Part shown: positions 23,459 through 32,882 of the stretch, piece after piece
Layout: every line of letters starts with the position of its first letter
How positions within the stretch are numbered: position 1 is the first letter of the stretch
Assembly: GCA_963840565.1 (NCBI GenBank)
Contig: CAWIZH010000002.1
Coordinates: 310,001 to 374,000, forward strand
Direction: 5' to 3'
Length of the DNA stretch: 64,000 bases
From: VRUE01 sp963840565
GTDB taxonomy: Bacteria > Actinomycetota > Thermoleophilia > Solirubrobacterales > 70-9
The notes under the pieces: model-generated
What the model saw: only the letters and a program-made list of their open reading frames with translations
The model's database searches: none
Told to the model about the DNA's origin: nothing
Translations under genes and position numbers: made by a program

Positions 23459-24328
23459 ATGACCGAGCAGGCACCGCAATCGCGGGCGGCCGGAGTCAGC
23501 GTCGAGACGCTGATGGAGGCGCTGCCCTACATCCGCGAGTTCCACGGCCGCACGGTGGTGATCAAGTACGGCGGCGCCGCGATGCGCGAGGAGGAGCTGC
23601 GCGAGGCCTTCGCCACCGACGTCGTCCTGCTCAAGTACGTCGGCCTCAACCCCATAGTCGTGCACGGCGGCGGTCCTGAGATCACCGAGTACATGGACCG
23701 CCTCGGGATGGAGGTGCGCTTCCACGAGGGCCTGCGGGTCTCCGACGCGGAGACGGTCGAGGTGGCGAAGATGGTCCTGCTCGGCAAGCTCAACTCCGAC
23801 ATCGTGCAGCGGCTCAACCGCCACGGCCAGCAGGCGGTAGGCCTTTCCGGCGAGGACGGCGCGATGTTCGAGGTGACCCCCGTCGCCAACGCCGAGCAGG
23901 TCGGTTTCGTCGGCTCGATCGAGCGGGTCGACGTCGACGTGCTCAACCACATCGCCGTCGACTACATCCCGGTGATCGCCTCCTCGGCATCGGACCGCAG
24001 CGGCCAGTCCTACAACGTCAACGCTGACGAGGCCGCCGGCAAGGTCGCCGCCGCGCTCGGCGCCTACAAGGCGATCTTCCTCACCGACGTCGAGGGCTGG
24101 CGTGCCGACGCCGCCGATGAGGACTCGCTGATCTCTCGCGCCACGGTCGACGAGGTCGAGCAGCGGCTCGCTGGAATCGACGGCGGCATGCGGCCCAAGC
24201 TCGGCGCCTGCGTCGACGCGATCCGCGGCGGCGCCCAGTCGGCCCACATCATCGACGGCCGCAAGCCGCACTCGCTGCTGCTCGAGCTCTTCACCGACGC
24301 CGGCATCGGCACGATGGTGACGCCGTGA
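23459..24328 (+). CDS. argB: Acetylglutamate kinase
   Basis: 289 aa. Phosphorylates N-acetylglutamate, second step of the pathway. AAK fold: TVVIKYGGAAM at the N-terminus, LNPIVVHGGGPEI, substrate loop LRVSDAETVEVAKMVL, and nucleotide site YNVNADEAAGKVAAAL then IDGGMRPKLGACVDAI. The extended N-terminal helix (VETLMEALPYIREFHG) is the type seen in arginine-sensitive hexameric NAGKs, so feedback inhibition is likely (inference). Shine-Dalgarno-like GAAAGGGGG precedes the ATG. argD overlaps its stop (GTGA). Confidence 0.97.
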   Translation: MTEQAPQSRAAGVSVETLMEALPYIREFHGRTVVIKYGGAAMREEELREAFATDVVLLKYVGLNPIVVHGGGPEITEYMDRLGMEVRFHEGLRVSDAETVEVAKMVLLGKLNSDIVQRLNRHGQQAVGLSGEDGAMFEVTPVANAEQVGFVGSIERVDVDVLNHIAVDYIPVIASSASDRSGQSYNVNADEAAGKVAAALGAYKAIFLTDVEGWRADAADEDSLISRATVDEVEQRLAGIDGGMRPKLGACVDAIRGGAQSAHIIDGRKPHSLLLELFTDAGIGTMVTP

Positions 24329-25515
24329 ACCTGACCGACCTTCAGGCGCTCGAGCAGCGCTACCTGATGCGCACCTACAAGCGCGCCCCGGTCGAGTTCG
24401 TCCGTGGCGAGGGCGCACTGCTCTGGGACGCCGAGGGCAACGAGTACCTCGACTTCCTCGCCGGGATCTCAGTCTGCTCGGTCGGCCACTGCAACCCCGA
24501 TGTGGTCGAGGCCGTGCGCGAGCAGGCCGGCCGCTTGATGCACACCTCCAACCTCTTCTACACCGAGCCGATGGTGCGCCTCGCCGAGCGCCTCTCCGGG
24601 TCCGGCCTCGGCGGCCGCGTCTTCTTCTCCAACTCGGGCACCGAGGCCAACGAGTGCGCGATCAAGATTGCCCGCAAGCACGCCCACCGGCGCGGAATCG
24701 AGGCGCCGCAGATCATCAGCTTCGAGCGCGACTTCCACGGCCGCACCTACGGCGCCCTCTCGGCGACCCCGGCGCTTGCCGCTAATCCCGATCTGGCGCC
24801 GATGCTGCCCGGCTTCCGCTCGGTGCCGCTGAACGACGCGGCGGCGCTGCGCGCGGCGGTGGGGGAGAGCACTGCGGCGGTGCTGATCGAGCCGATCCAG
24901 GGCGAGGCCGGCATCTACCCGGTCAGCGACGAGGCGCTGCTTGCCGCCCGCGAGGCCTGCGACGAGGCCGGCGCGCTGCTGATCTTCGACGAGATCCAGA
25001 CCGGGATGGGCCGCACCGGCTCGCTGTGGGCCTACGAGCAGACACCCGTGCGCCCGGATGTCCTGACCAGCGCCAAGGCGCTCGGCGGCGGCATGCCGAT
25101 TGGCGCCTGCCTGACGACTCCCGAGGCCGGAGAGGTGCTCGAGCCCGGCGATCACGGCTCGACCTTTGCCGCCGGGCCGGTCGCCAGCGCTGCGGCCCTG
25201 GCCGTGCTCGAGATCGTCGACGACCCCGCCTTGCTGCGCCGGGTGCGCGAGCTTGGCGCCGAGCTGCGTGAGGGCCTGCTTGCCCTCGACAGCGTGAGCG
25301 AGGTGCGCGGCCGTGGCCTGATGGCGGGAGTCGGACTGGTCGAGGGGATCGACGCCGCCGCGGTCGGCGCTCGTCTGCTCGAGCAGGGCCTGATTGTCAA
25401 CGTCCCCGAGCCCGGAACGCTGCGCCTGCTGCCGCCGCTGACGGTCGATTCGGCCCAGATCGAGCGGGCCGTTGGCGCGATCGGTGACGCACTCCTAAGC
25501 TACGCCGCCCAATGA
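24325..25515 (+). CDS. argD: Acetylornithine aminotransferase
   Basis: 396 aa class III PLP aminotransferase. It converts N-acetylglutamate semialdehyde to N-acetylornithine. SNSGTEANECAIKIARKH (cofactor phosphate site), LIFDEIQTGMGRTG, and the PLP lysine in TSAKALGGGMPIGA (about K252) are present. The GTG overlaps the argB stop, and the 3' end overlaps the next small gene, so the cluster is tightly coupled. Confidence 0.96.
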   Translation: MNLTDLQALEQRYLMRTYKRAPVEFVRGEGALLWDAEGNEYLDFLAGISVCSVGHCNPDVVEAVREQAGRLMHTSNLFYTEPMVRLAERLSGSGLGGRVFFSNSGTEANECAIKIARKHAHRRGIEAPQIISFERDFHGRTYGALSATPALAANPDLAPMLPGFRSVPLNDAAALRAAVGESTAAVLIEPIQGEAGIYPVSDEALLAAREACDEAGALLIFDEIQTGMGRTGSLWAYEQTPVRPDVLTSAKALGGGMPIGACLTTPEAGEVLEPGDHGSTFAAGPVASAAALAVLEIVDDPALLRRVRELGAELREGLLALDSVSEVRGRGLMAGVGLVEGIDAAAVGARLLEQGLIVNVPEPGTLRLLPPLTVDSAQIERAVGAIGDALLSYAAQ

Positions 25516-25958
25516 GTTCGGATAAGCGACCACGGGAGCCGCGCGCGCTGACCAGCAGCACGGCCGAGCGCCTGGCGGCGATCGTCGAGGCAGCCGAGCA
25601 GGCCGCCTCGAAAGTGATCGACGACGCCGAGGAGCAGGCACGCCGCCAGCTCCAGGAGGCCGGCGCCCGCGCCGACCGGATCGTCGCCGAGCGCCTGCGC
25701 GCGCTCGCCGACGAGCTCGACCCCCAGACGCAGTCGGCGCCGCGCTCCGAACCCCACCTGCGCCCGGTCGAGTCCGAGGGGGAGCCGACGACGCCGGCCC
25801 CGGGTCCTCGTTCGACTTCGGCCGGCGCCCGCCTGCTCGCCACGCAGATGGCGGTCTCCGGCAGCAGCCGGGCCGAGATCGAACAGCGACTGCGCAGCGG
25901 CTTCGAGATCGAGGACACAAGCGAGATACTCGACGCGATACTCGGACCGGAGGAGTAG
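25512..25958 (+). CDS. Small coiled-coil protein in the arginine cluster
   Basis: 148 aa. The first 70 residues form an Ala/Glu/Arg-rich coiled coil (AERLAAIVEAAEQAASKVID). A Pro-rich linker follows, then a short C-terminal helical segment, SSRAEIEQRLRSGFEIEDTS, ending DAILGPEE. It has no transmembrane segment or enzyme motif. The ATG overlaps the argD stop (ATGA). The C-terminal part resembles the short segment found in actinobacterial DivIVA-linked proteins, but the function is unknown. Confidence 0.75.
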   Translation: MSSDKRPREPRALTSSTAERLAAIVEAAEQAASKVIDDAEEQARRQLQEAGARADRIVAERLRALADELDPQTQSAPRSEPHLRPVESEGEPTTPAPGPRSTSAGARLLATQMAVSGSSRAEIEQRLRSGFEIEDTSEILDAILGPEE

Positions 25959-25960
25959 CC

Positions 25961-26305
25961 ATGCACGAGGACCCAACCCGGATGATGCGCCAGCCCGACG
26001 AGCACAAACCGCACGGCAACATGCGCCTGCTCGTCGCCGCGCTGATCGCCGTCATCGTCGGCCTGGTGCTCGCCGTCGTCGTGATCGCCAACAGCGGCGA
26101 CAGCGGCACGACCTCGACCGTGACCACGACCCCCAGCGAAACGAGCGCGAGCACCGAGACGACGACCGGCTCGAGCACCGAGACCACTACTTCGACTCCG
26201 ACGGAAACGACGACCACGTCGGAAACCACTACGACACCGACCGAAACGACGACCACGACGCCGCCGGAAGAAGAAAACGGCAGTGGCGGTATCGGCGCCC
26301 CGTAA
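25961..26305 (+). CDS. Single-pass membrane protein with Thr-rich extracytoplasmic tail
   Basis: 114 aa. A short cytoplasmic N-terminus, one transmembrane helix (about residues 22-43, LLVAALIAVIVGLVLAVVVI), then about 65 residues of low-complexity Thr/Ser/Glu/Pro (TETTTSTPTETTTTSE). It ends GGIGAP. The tail looks like a glycosylated or wall-spanning stalk. It is embedded between argD and argG, with 2 bp to the gene before and none to argG. The function is unknown. Confidence 0.75.
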   Translation: MHEDPTRMMRQPDEHKPHGNMRLLVAALIAVIVGLVLAVVVIANSGDSGTTSTVTTTPSETSASTETTTGSSTETTTSTPTETTTTSETTTTPTETTTTTPPEEENGSGGIGAP

Positions 26306-27580
26306 GTGACGCCCGACTCCCCCGCACAGATCCGCACGGCTTCTTATGAGGCCGACCCAGCCGAGGTCCGGCGCGTGCTGCTGCTCTACTCGGGCGGACT
26401 CGACACCAGCGTGATGCTGAAGTGGATCCAGGACTTCTACGACGCCGAGGTCGTCTGCCTGACCGTCAACCTCGGACAGCCCGGCGAGGACTACGCGGTG
26501 ATCGAGGACAAGGCAAAGCGGCTCGGCGCGCTCGAGTGCCACGTGGTCGACGCTCGCGAGGAGTTCGCCTCGGAGTACGTCCTGCCGGCGATCAAGGCCA
26601 ACGCCCTCTACGGCGGCGGCTACCCGCTCTTCACCGCGCTCGGCCGGCCGCTGATCGCCAAGCTCGCGGTCGATTACGCGCGCAAGTCGGGCTGCGACAC
26701 GATCGCCCACGGCTGCACCGGCAAGGGCAACGACCAGGTGCGGATCGAGGCCACCGTCGCCACCCTGGCGCCGGAGCTGAAGACGATTGCCCCGGTGCGC
26801 TCCTGGCAGATGGGGCGCGAGGAGGAGATCGCCTACGCCCGCGAGCACGACATCCCGATCAAGGGCGGCGCTGAGGTAACGCCTTACTCGATCGACGACA
26901 ACCTCTGGGGACGCTCGTCGGAGGGTCGCTGGATCGAGGACCTCGACCACGCGCCCGAGGACGACGTCTTCCAGCTGGTCACCCGCCCCGAGCTGGCGCC
27001 CGACGAGGCCGAGACGGTCACGGTCGAGTTCGAGGCCGGCGTTCCGGTCGCGCTCAACGGCGAGCGGCTCGGGCTGGTCGATTTGATCGAAGGCGCGGCG
27101 GAGATCGGTTGCCGCCACGGGGTCGGCATCGTCGACCACATCGAGGACCGCATCGTCGGCCTCAAGGTCCGCGACATCTACGAGGCGCCGGCTGCGGCGA
27201 TCCTGCTCACGGCCCACCAGGAGCTGGAGAAGCTGGTCGGCACGATCCACCAGAACCAGCTCAAGCCCGACCTCGACAAGAAGTGGGCCTACCTCGTCTA
27301 CGCCGGGCTCTGGTGGGAGCCGCTGCGCACCGATCTCGACGCTTACATGGACGCGGTCAACGCCCAGGTGACGGGCACGATTGGCCTCAAGCTCTTCAAG
27401 GGCAGTGCGCGGGTCGTCACCCGCTTCTCGCCCAATGCCGTCTACGACGCCGACCTCGCCTCCTTCGCCGAGTCGGGCGGGCTCTTTTCCCAGACCGCCT
27501 CGCCCGGGTTCATCGAGCTCTGGTCGCTGCAATCGCGGATGGCGCACCGAATCCGCCGGCGCGGAGAGGAGGAGGCGTGA
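26306..27580 (+). CDS. argG: Argininosuccinate synthase
   Basis: 424 aa. Condenses citrulline and aspartate using ATP. The PP-loop LLLYSGGLDTSVMLKW is near residue 30; CTGKGNDQVRIE, then YSIDDNLWGRSSEG, are the family blocks. It starts with GTG immediately after the TAA of the Thr-rich protein gene. argF, argH and argR are not in the window. The N-terminal 20 residues before the PP-loop are longer than usual. Confidence 0.96.
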   Translation: MTPDSPAQIRTASYEADPAEVRRVLLLYSGGLDTSVMLKWIQDFYDAEVVCLTVNLGQPGEDYAVIEDKAKRLGALECHVVDAREEFASEYVLPAIKANALYGGGYPLFTALGRPLIAKLAVDYARKSGCDTIAHGCTGKGNDQVRIEATVATLAPELKTIAPVRSWQMGREEEIAYAREHDIPIKGGAEVTPYSIDDNLWGRSSEGRWIEDLDHAPEDDVFQLVTRPELAPDEAETVTVEFEAGVPVALNGERLGLVDLIEGAAEIGCRHGVGIVDHIEDRIVGLKVRDIYEAPAAAILLTAHQELEKLVGTIHQNQLKPDLDKKWAYLVYAGLWWEPLRTDLDAYMDAVNAQVTGTIGLKLFKGSARVVTRFSPNAVYDADLASFAESGGLFSQTASPGFIELWSLQSRMAHRIRRRGEEEA

Positions 27581-27735
27581 CGACCAACGACAGGCTCGGC
27601 AGGGTTGCGATCCGCTTCGCGGTCAGGTACGTCCGCCACCGCTACCGTCGCCAGATCCGTATCGGAGCGGGAATCACCGTCGCTGCATTGGCGATTGCGG
27701 CGTACGCCGCGACGCGCAACGTACCCGAGGGCTAG
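27577..27735 (+). CDS. Small basic membrane protein (52 aa)
   Basis: 52 codons from GTG 27577, overlapping the argG stop as GTGA. A basic N-terminal half (RYVRHRYRRQIRIG) is followed by one hydrophobic helix (GITVAALAIAAYAAT) and a short tail. The stop-start overlap and clean composition support a real gene. It resembles short actinobacterial one-helix proteins of unknown role. Confidence 0.55.
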   Translation: MTTNDRLGRVAIRFAVRYVRHRYRRQIRIGAGITVAALAIAAYAATRNVPEG

Positions 27736-27753
27736 CGTAGCCTCGACAGCTTC

Positions 27754-28788
27754 GTGGCGCGATCTATCGCGACAAAGCCGGGCGGCCGTGGTCGCCTGGC
27801 CATTCTCTCCCTTGCGTTGCTGGTCTCGGCATTGCTGCTGGCTGCTGTCGCCGATGGCGCCAACATCGACAGCCTGCAGGCCAAGGTCGCGGCGGCGCGC
27901 AGCGAAGCGGGCTTGCTTGCCTCGAAGCTGCAGGCGGCACAGGCCGAACTCGCGTCGGCCCAGGAAGAGGCCGCCGCGGCAAGCGCCCGCGAAGAAAAGC
28001 TCATCGACCTGCTCGCCCACGGTGAAGAACGGGCGGCGCGGCTGGCCGGTGAAGTCGAAGCCACCCAGCGCCATCTCGCCGTCGAGAAGAAGCGCCTGCG
28101 CCGCGCCCGCGGTGTTCTCTCGCAGCGCCTCGTCGCGATCTACGAGAGCGGCTCGCCGAACACGGCCAGCGTGATCCTCGCCTCGAGCGATTTCGAAGAG
28201 CTGGCGGCGAGGACCGAATACCTCGACCGGATCGAGCAATCCGACTCCGACCTCGCGCTTCGGGTGGAGCAGGTGCGCCGCGCGGTCACCCACGAGCTGA
28301 AGCTGATCGCGGCGCTGAAAGCGAAAGCCGACGCCTACGACGAACGGCTCGCCGCGGCCCGCGCGGAAATCGCCACGGTGAAGCAGGACGCTGAGGCCGC
28401 CGCCGCCCAGTTGCACTCGGTTGCCGCCGCCCGCTCGACCTCGCTCGCTTCGCTGAAATCGCAGATCGGTGGCTGGGTCAGCGACATCGAGGCGGCCAAG
28501 GTCGCCGAAGCCGAACGGATCAGCGCCGCCGAAGCCGAAGATGAAGTCGAACGCTGGCTCGGCGGCCCCTACGCGATCCCCGCCTACATCGTGATGTGCG
28601 AGTCGGGCGGCAACTACGGCGCGGTCAACGCCTCCAGCGGCGCCGGCGGCGCCTACCAAATCCTCCCCTCGACCTGGGAACTCTACGGCGGCCAGGGTGA
28701 ACCCCAAAACGCCCCAAAGGCCGAACAGGACCAAATAGCTTCAGAAATCTGGGCGGACTCCGGACCAGGCGCCTGGGTTTGCGGCTAA
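27754..28788 (+). CDS. Secreted coiled-coil protein with Rpf/lysozyme-like domain
   Basis: 344 aa. A signal peptide (GRLAILSLALLVSALLLAAVADG) is followed by about 220 residues of coiled coil of the PcsB/NlpC-associated type (VLSQRLVAIYESGSPN is the family block in the middle). The C-terminal domain has MCESGGNYGAVNASSGAGGA, then YQILPSTWELYGG, the fold signature of resuscitation-promoting factors and lytic transglycosylases, with the catalytic Glu in CESGG. It probably cleaves peptidoglycan at the cell surface, the coiled coil acting as a regulatory arm. GTG start at 27754. Confidence 0.88.
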   Translation: MARSIATKPGGRGRLAILSLALLVSALLLAAVADGANIDSLQAKVAAARSEAGLLASKLQAAQAELASAQEEAAAASAREEKLIDLLAHGEERAARLAGEVEATQRHLAVEKKRLRRARGVLSQRLVAIYESGSPNTASVILASSDFEELAARTEYLDRIEQSDSDLALRVEQVRRAVTHELKLIAALKAKADAYDERLAAARAEIATVKQDAEAAAAQLHSVAAARSTSLASLKSQIGGWVSDIEAAKVAEAERISAAEAEDEVERWLGGPYAIPAYIVMCESGGNYGAVNASSGAGGAYQILPSTWELYGGQGEPQNAPKAEQDQIASEIWADSGPGAWVCG

Positions 28789-28873
28789 GGCAGAAATACA
28801 CGCGGAAGGTGCGCGGAAGACGCCCAAAAGTAGCCCGCTCCATCTGAGCTGATTGACATGATCGGCGCTGCCC

Positions 28874-31800
28874 GTGAGTAGCGCTTCCGCCGTCCATCTC
28901 CATGCCCACAGCGAGTACTCGCTGCTCGATGGTGCCTGCAAGATCGACGCGATGGCGGCGCGGGCGGCTGAAATGGGTCAGCCGGCGCTGGGACTGACCG
29001 ACCACGGCGTGATGAACGGCGCCGTCGACCTCTTCAAGGCTTGCAAGAAGCATGGGATCAAGCCGATCGCCGGCTTCGAGGCCTACTTCGTCGACGACGT
29101 CAAGACGCTCAAGGAAAAACCGAAGTACGAGCGCAACCATCTGACCCTCTTGGCCGAAAACGACACCGGCCTCGCCAACCTGGTCAAGCTCACCTCGGCG
29201 GGCTTCCTCGAGGGCTTCTCGCGCGGGAAGGCCAACGTCGACATGGCGATGCTGGCGGCGCACGCCGAGGGCGTGATCGTCCTCACCGGCTGCCTGCAGT
29301 CGCGCTTCTGCCGGCGCCTGATCGAGGAGCGCCCCGACGACGCCCGCGCCCACCTCGACGACCTGATCCAGGCCTTCGGCCCCGAGCAGGTCTACTTCGA
29401 GGTGCAGAAGAACGGCATTCCCGAGCAGGACAAGGCCAACGAGGGGATCGTCCGCTACGCCCGCGAGCTGGGCCGGCCGCTGGTCGGCACCGCCGACGTC
29501 CACTACCTGCGGCGCGAGGACTTCGACAACCACGCGGCGCTGCTCTGCGTGCAGACCAAGTCGACCCTGGAAGCGCCGAAGATGAGCTTCGACACCAACG
29601 AGTTCTACCTCAAGGACTCAGGGGAAATGGCCGACTCCTTCGCCGAGTGGCCGGAGGCGGTGCCGACGACGCTGGAGATCGCCGAGCGCTGCAACGCCGA
29701 GGTCGAGCTGGGCAAGCTGCTGCTGCCACGCTACCCGACTCCCGACGGCGAGGAGCCGGAGGCGATGCTGCGGCGGATCGCCGCCGAGGGCCTGCGTGCC
29801 CGCTACGGCGACCCGGTCCCGGCCGAGGCCCAGGAGCGGATGGAGTTCGAGCTCGGCGTGATCGAAGAGATGGGCTTCCCCTCCTACTTCCTGATCGTCT
29901 GGGACTTCGTCCGCTACGCCAAGGACAACGGCATCGCGGTCGGCCCGGGCCGCGGCTCGGCGGCGGGCTCGATCGTCGCCTACGCGCTGACGATCACCGA
30001 CATCGACCCGCTCGCCGAAGACCTGCTCTTCGAGCGCTTCCTCAACCCCGGGCGCAAATCGATGCCCGATATCGACATCGACTTCTCGGTCCGCGGCCGC
30101 GAGCGGATGATCCGCTACGTCGCCGAGAAGTACGGCCGCGAATCGGTCGCCCAGATCATCACCTTCGGTAAGATGGCGCCGCGCGCTGCAACCCGCGACG
30201 CCGCCCGCGTGCTCGGCTTCGATTACGGCACCGGCGACCGCCTGGCGAAGCAGATACCGGAGCCGATCATGGGCCGCAGCCCCTCCTTCGCCGAATGCCT
30301 CAAGTCGGGGCAGGAGCTGAAGAAGACCTATGACTCCGAGGCCGACGCGAAGCGGATCATCGACGTCGCCCAGGGCCTCGAGGGAATCATCCGCAACAAC
30401 TCGATTCACGCCGCCGCGGTGGTGATCGCCGACCGCCCGCTGCAGGAGGTTGTGCCGCTGCAGCTGGCCGAGGACAAGACCGCTCCGGCCATTGCCAACG
30501 GCAACGGCAACGGGAGCGGCAAGGCCGAGCGCCAGTACAAGATCGTCACCCAGTACTCGATGGGGCCGATCGAGGAGATCGGCCTGCTGAAGATGGACTT
30601 CCTCGGCCTCCGCAACCTCGATGTGATCGAGGACGCGATCGACATCATCCGCCGCTCGCGCGGCGAGGAGGTCGACATGGAGTCGATCCCGATCGACGAC
30701 GCCAAGACCTACGAAATGCTCGCCCGCGGCGACTCGACCGGCGTCTTCCAGTTCGAGTCGGAGGGGATGCGCGACGCGCTGCGCAAGGTCGGCCCGACCG
30801 AGTTCGCCGACCTGGTCGCCCTCGGCGCCCTCTACCGCCCCGGCGCGATGGCCTACATCCCCGCTTACGCCAAGGGCAAGAAGGACCCCTCGACCGTGCG
30901 CTACCCGGACCCGCGCCTGCGCGCGATCACCGAGGAGACCCACGGCTGCGTCGTCTACCAGGAGCAGCTGATGGCGATCGCCCGCGAGATGGCCGGCTTC
31001 TCCGGCGCCGAGGCGGACGACCTGCGCAAGGCGATTGGCAAGAAGAAGCGCGAGCTGATGGCGACGATGAAAGACAAATTCATGCAGGGGCTGGCGGAAT
31101 CGAATACCGCTCCCAGCGTCGCCAAAGACCTCTGGAAGCTGAACGAAGCCGCCGCCGACTACTCCTTCAACAAGTCCCACGCCGCCTGCTACGGGTTGAT
31201 CTCTTACCGCACCGCCTACCTCAAGGCCAACTACCCGGCCGAGTACATGGCGGCGGTGATCTCCTCGGTGATGAACACCAAGGACAAGGTGCCCTTCTTC
31301 GTCAACCGCTGCGAGGAGATGGGAATTGACGTGCTGCCGCCCGACGTCAATTCCTCCGACCACAGCTTCGTCGTCTCCGAGAAGGCGATCCGCTTCGGCC
31401 TCGACGCGGTCAAGAACGTCGGCCACGCCGCGGTCGAGGCGATCCTGAACGCGCACGAGGACGCTCCGATCGCATCGATCTGGGACTTCTGCGAGCGCGT
31501 CGACTCACGCGCGGTCAACAAACGCGCGATCGAATGCTTGATCAAATGCGGCGCCCTCGATTCGACCGATGCGACCCGCAAGGGAATGCTGGAGGCGCTG
31601 CCCGCCGCCCAGTCGGCCGGCCAGAAGGCGCAGGAGGATGCGCAGCTCGGCCAGGGCTCGATCTTCGACTTCGGCGAGGAGACCGACGCTGGTGCCCACG
31701 CGACCCAGGCCCATCACCGCCCGCCGATCTCGGCCGAGGAGTTCGAGCGCGCCGAGCTGCTGGCGATGGAGAAGGAGACGCTCGGCACCTACCTCTCCGA

Positions 31801-32410
31801 GCATCCGCTGACCGAGGTGCGGGGCGCCCTGCGCGCTCGCGTCGATTGCAGCCTCGCCGACCTGGCCAAGAAGCAGGATGGCTCCTGGGTGACGGTCGGC
31901 GGCATCGTCACCGATTGCAAGAAGATCCGCACCAAGAGCGGCAGCCAGATGATGTTCGCCACGCTCGACGACGTCGAGGGCCAGGTCGAGCTGCTGGTCT
32001 TCAAGGCCGACGAGGCCGAGAGCGCCGGCGTGATCGCGCCCGACGCGATCGTCGTCGTGCGCGGGCGCCTCGATCACAAGGACCGCGGCGAGACCAAGCT
32101 GGTCGTGCAAGAGGCGGAGCGCTTCGAACCCGACGCGGCGGAAATCGCCGCTGCCCCCGCGGTGGCGGCGGCTCACACCGGTCCCTTCCAGGTGCCGGTC
32201 GACGCGGGCATGCTCTCCGACTCACTGCTGGAGGAACTGAAGTCGGTGCTCGAGCATCACAAGGGCGATACCGAGGTGCACCTGGCGGTTCGCAACGGCA
32301 ACGGCGAAACGACCGTGCTGCAGTGCGGCGAGGGCTTCCGAGTGCGTCCCTCGGGAAGGCTTCAAAGCGAGCTGGATCACGTTCTGGGCGCCGCGGCGTT
32401 GGCTGCATAG
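28874..32410 (+). CDS. dnaE: DNA polymerase III alpha subunit
   Basis: 1178 aa, the replicative polymerase of the DnaE1 type. N-terminal PHP domain (VHLHAHSEYSLLDGACKI). Polymerase core: GRGSAAGSIVAYALTITDID, and the catalytic aspartates in KSMPDIDIDFS. Then the helix-hairpin-helix and beta-clamp region, and an OB fold (WVTVGGIVTDCKKIRTKSG) near residue 1000, followed by a short C-terminal domain. A Gly/Asn-rich loop (ANGNGNGSGKAE) near residue 540 is extra. GTG start at 28874. It is monocistronic between a cell-wall gene and a Cys-rich hypothetical. Confidence 0.97.
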   Translation: MSSASAVHLHAHSEYSLLDGACKIDAMAARAAEMGQPALGLTDHGVMNGAVDLFKACKKHGIKPIAGFEAYFVDDVKTLKEKPKYERNHLTLLAENDTGLANLVKLTSAGFLEGFSRGKANVDMAMLAAHAEGVIVLTGCLQSRFCRRLIEERPDDARAHLDDLIQAFGPEQVYFEVQKNGIPEQDKANEGIVRYARELGRPLVGTADVHYLRREDFDNHAALLCVQTKSTLEAPKMSFDTNEFYLKDSGEMADSFAEWPEAVPTTLEIAERCNAEVELGKLLLPRYPTPDGEEPEAMLRRIAAEGLRARYGDPVPAEAQERMEFELGVIEEMGFPSYFLIVWDFVRYAKDNGIAVGPGRGSAAGSIVAYALTITDIDPLAEDLLFERFLNPGRKSMPDIDIDFSVRGRERMIRYVAEKYGRESVAQIITFGKMAPRAATRDAARVLGFDYGTGDRLAKQIPEPIMGRSPSFAECLKSGQELKKTYDSEADAKRIIDVAQGLEGIIRNNSIHAAAVVIADRPLQEVVPLQLAEDKTAPAIANGNGNGSGKAERQYKIVTQYSMGPIEEIGLLKMDFLGLRNLDVIEDAIDIIRRSRGEEVDMESIPIDDAKTYEMLARGDSTGVFQFESEGMRDALRKVGPTEFADLVALGALYRPGAMAYIPAYAKGKKDPSTVRYPDPRLRAITEETHGCVVYQEQLMAIAREMAGFSGAEADDLRKAIGKKKRELMATMKDKFMQGLAESNTAPSVAKDLWKLNEAAADYSFNKSHAACYGLISYRTAYLKANYPAEYMAAVISSVMNTKDKVPFFVNRCEEMGIDVLPPDVNSSDHSFVVSEKAIRFGLDAVKNVGHAAVEAILNAHEDAPIASIWDFCERVDSRAVNKRAIECLIKCGALDSTDATRKGMLEALPAAQSAGQKAQEDAQLGQGSIFDFGEETDAGAHATQAHHRPPISAEEFERAELLAMEKETLGTYLSEHPLTEVRGALRARVDCSLADLAKKQDGSWVTVGGIVTDCKKIRTKSGSQMMFATLDDVEGQVELLVFKADEAESAGVIAPDAIVVVRGRLDHKDRGETKLVVQEAERFEPDAAEIAAAPAVAAAHTGPFQVPVDAGMLSDSLLEELKSVLEHHKGDTEVHLAVRNGNGETTVLQCGEGFRVRPSGRLQSELDHVLGAAALAA

Positions 32411-32422
32411 CCAATAAAAGCC

Positions 32423-32452
32423 TTGTTTTCCGCGCGCCGCCGTCCGTAGACT
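32423..32452 (+). promoter_or_regulatory. Promoter of the Cys-rich protein gene (leaderless type)
   Basis: TTGTTT (32423-32428), 18-nt spacer, TAGACT (32447-32452), then 8 nt to ATG 32461, with no Shine-Dalgarno. It lies in an AT-richer pocket directly after dnaE. Confidence 0.5.
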
Positions 32453-32460
32453 CTTGATTC

Positions 32461-32835
32461 ATGCCAGCTACGCGTGAGAAGACCGGTGAGTGTCGCCAGT
32501 GCCGCTCCTTCTGCGACAAGATGGTCGAGCCGCGCGGCTGCGTCGAAATGCGCTGCCGCTATCTCTACAGCTTCGTCGACATGCTCAGTGGCAGCCAGTA
32601 CGTCGGTTGCATGCAGGATGTCTTCGCCGCCAAGGTCGACCTCGAGGCCGTTTTGCAGCCGGGCGGCTTCGGCGGGGTCAAGATGACCGGCGAGGCGCTG
32701 CCGCACTGCCAGTTCGCGGTCGAGCGCGCTTACGAGGGCAGCGGCGAATCCTATGACTGCGTAAACCGGCGTTTCTTCGATTGCACCGACGAAAGCCCCG
32801 AGGGAATCAGGGCCTTCGACCTGCGCGACGTCTGA
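32461..32835 (+). CDS. Cysteine-rich hypothetical protein
   Basis: 124 aa. The N-terminus has CxxCxxxC (C11, C14, C18), then C27 and C32, C50, and three further cysteines near the C-terminus (PHCQF, YDCVNRRFFDCTDE). Spacing suggests a zinc or iron-sulfur site; short aromatic stretches separate the cysteines. It is not a classical zinc-ribbon or ferredoxin and I do not recognise it. A clear leaderless promoter precedes it, and the acyl-CoA dehydrogenase gene follows with its own promoter. Confidence 0.75.
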   Translation: MPATREKTGECRQCRSFCDKMVEPRGCVEMRCRYLYSFVDMLSGSQYVGCMQDVFAAKVDLEAVLQPGGFGGVKMTGEALPHCQFAVERAYEGSGESYDCVNRRFFDCTDESPEGIRAFDLRDV

Positions 32836-32868
32836 AATTTGGCCTTCAGAACACGTCATGTTTACGTG

Positions 32869-32874
32869 TAGAAT
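32869..32874 (+). promoter_or_regulatory. -10 element of the acyl-CoA dehydrogenase gene (leaderless type)
   Basis: TAGAAT lies 8 nt before ATG 32883. The preceding region (ATGTTTACGTG) is AT-rich relative to its surroundings. No Shine-Dalgarno is present. Confidence 0.5.
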
Positions 32875-32882
32875 CGCCCGCT

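Noticed and set aside
28853..28858. TTGACA as a -35 box for dnaE
   Set aside because: The GTG start is only 15 nt away, leaving no room for a -10 box and transcription start before the gene.
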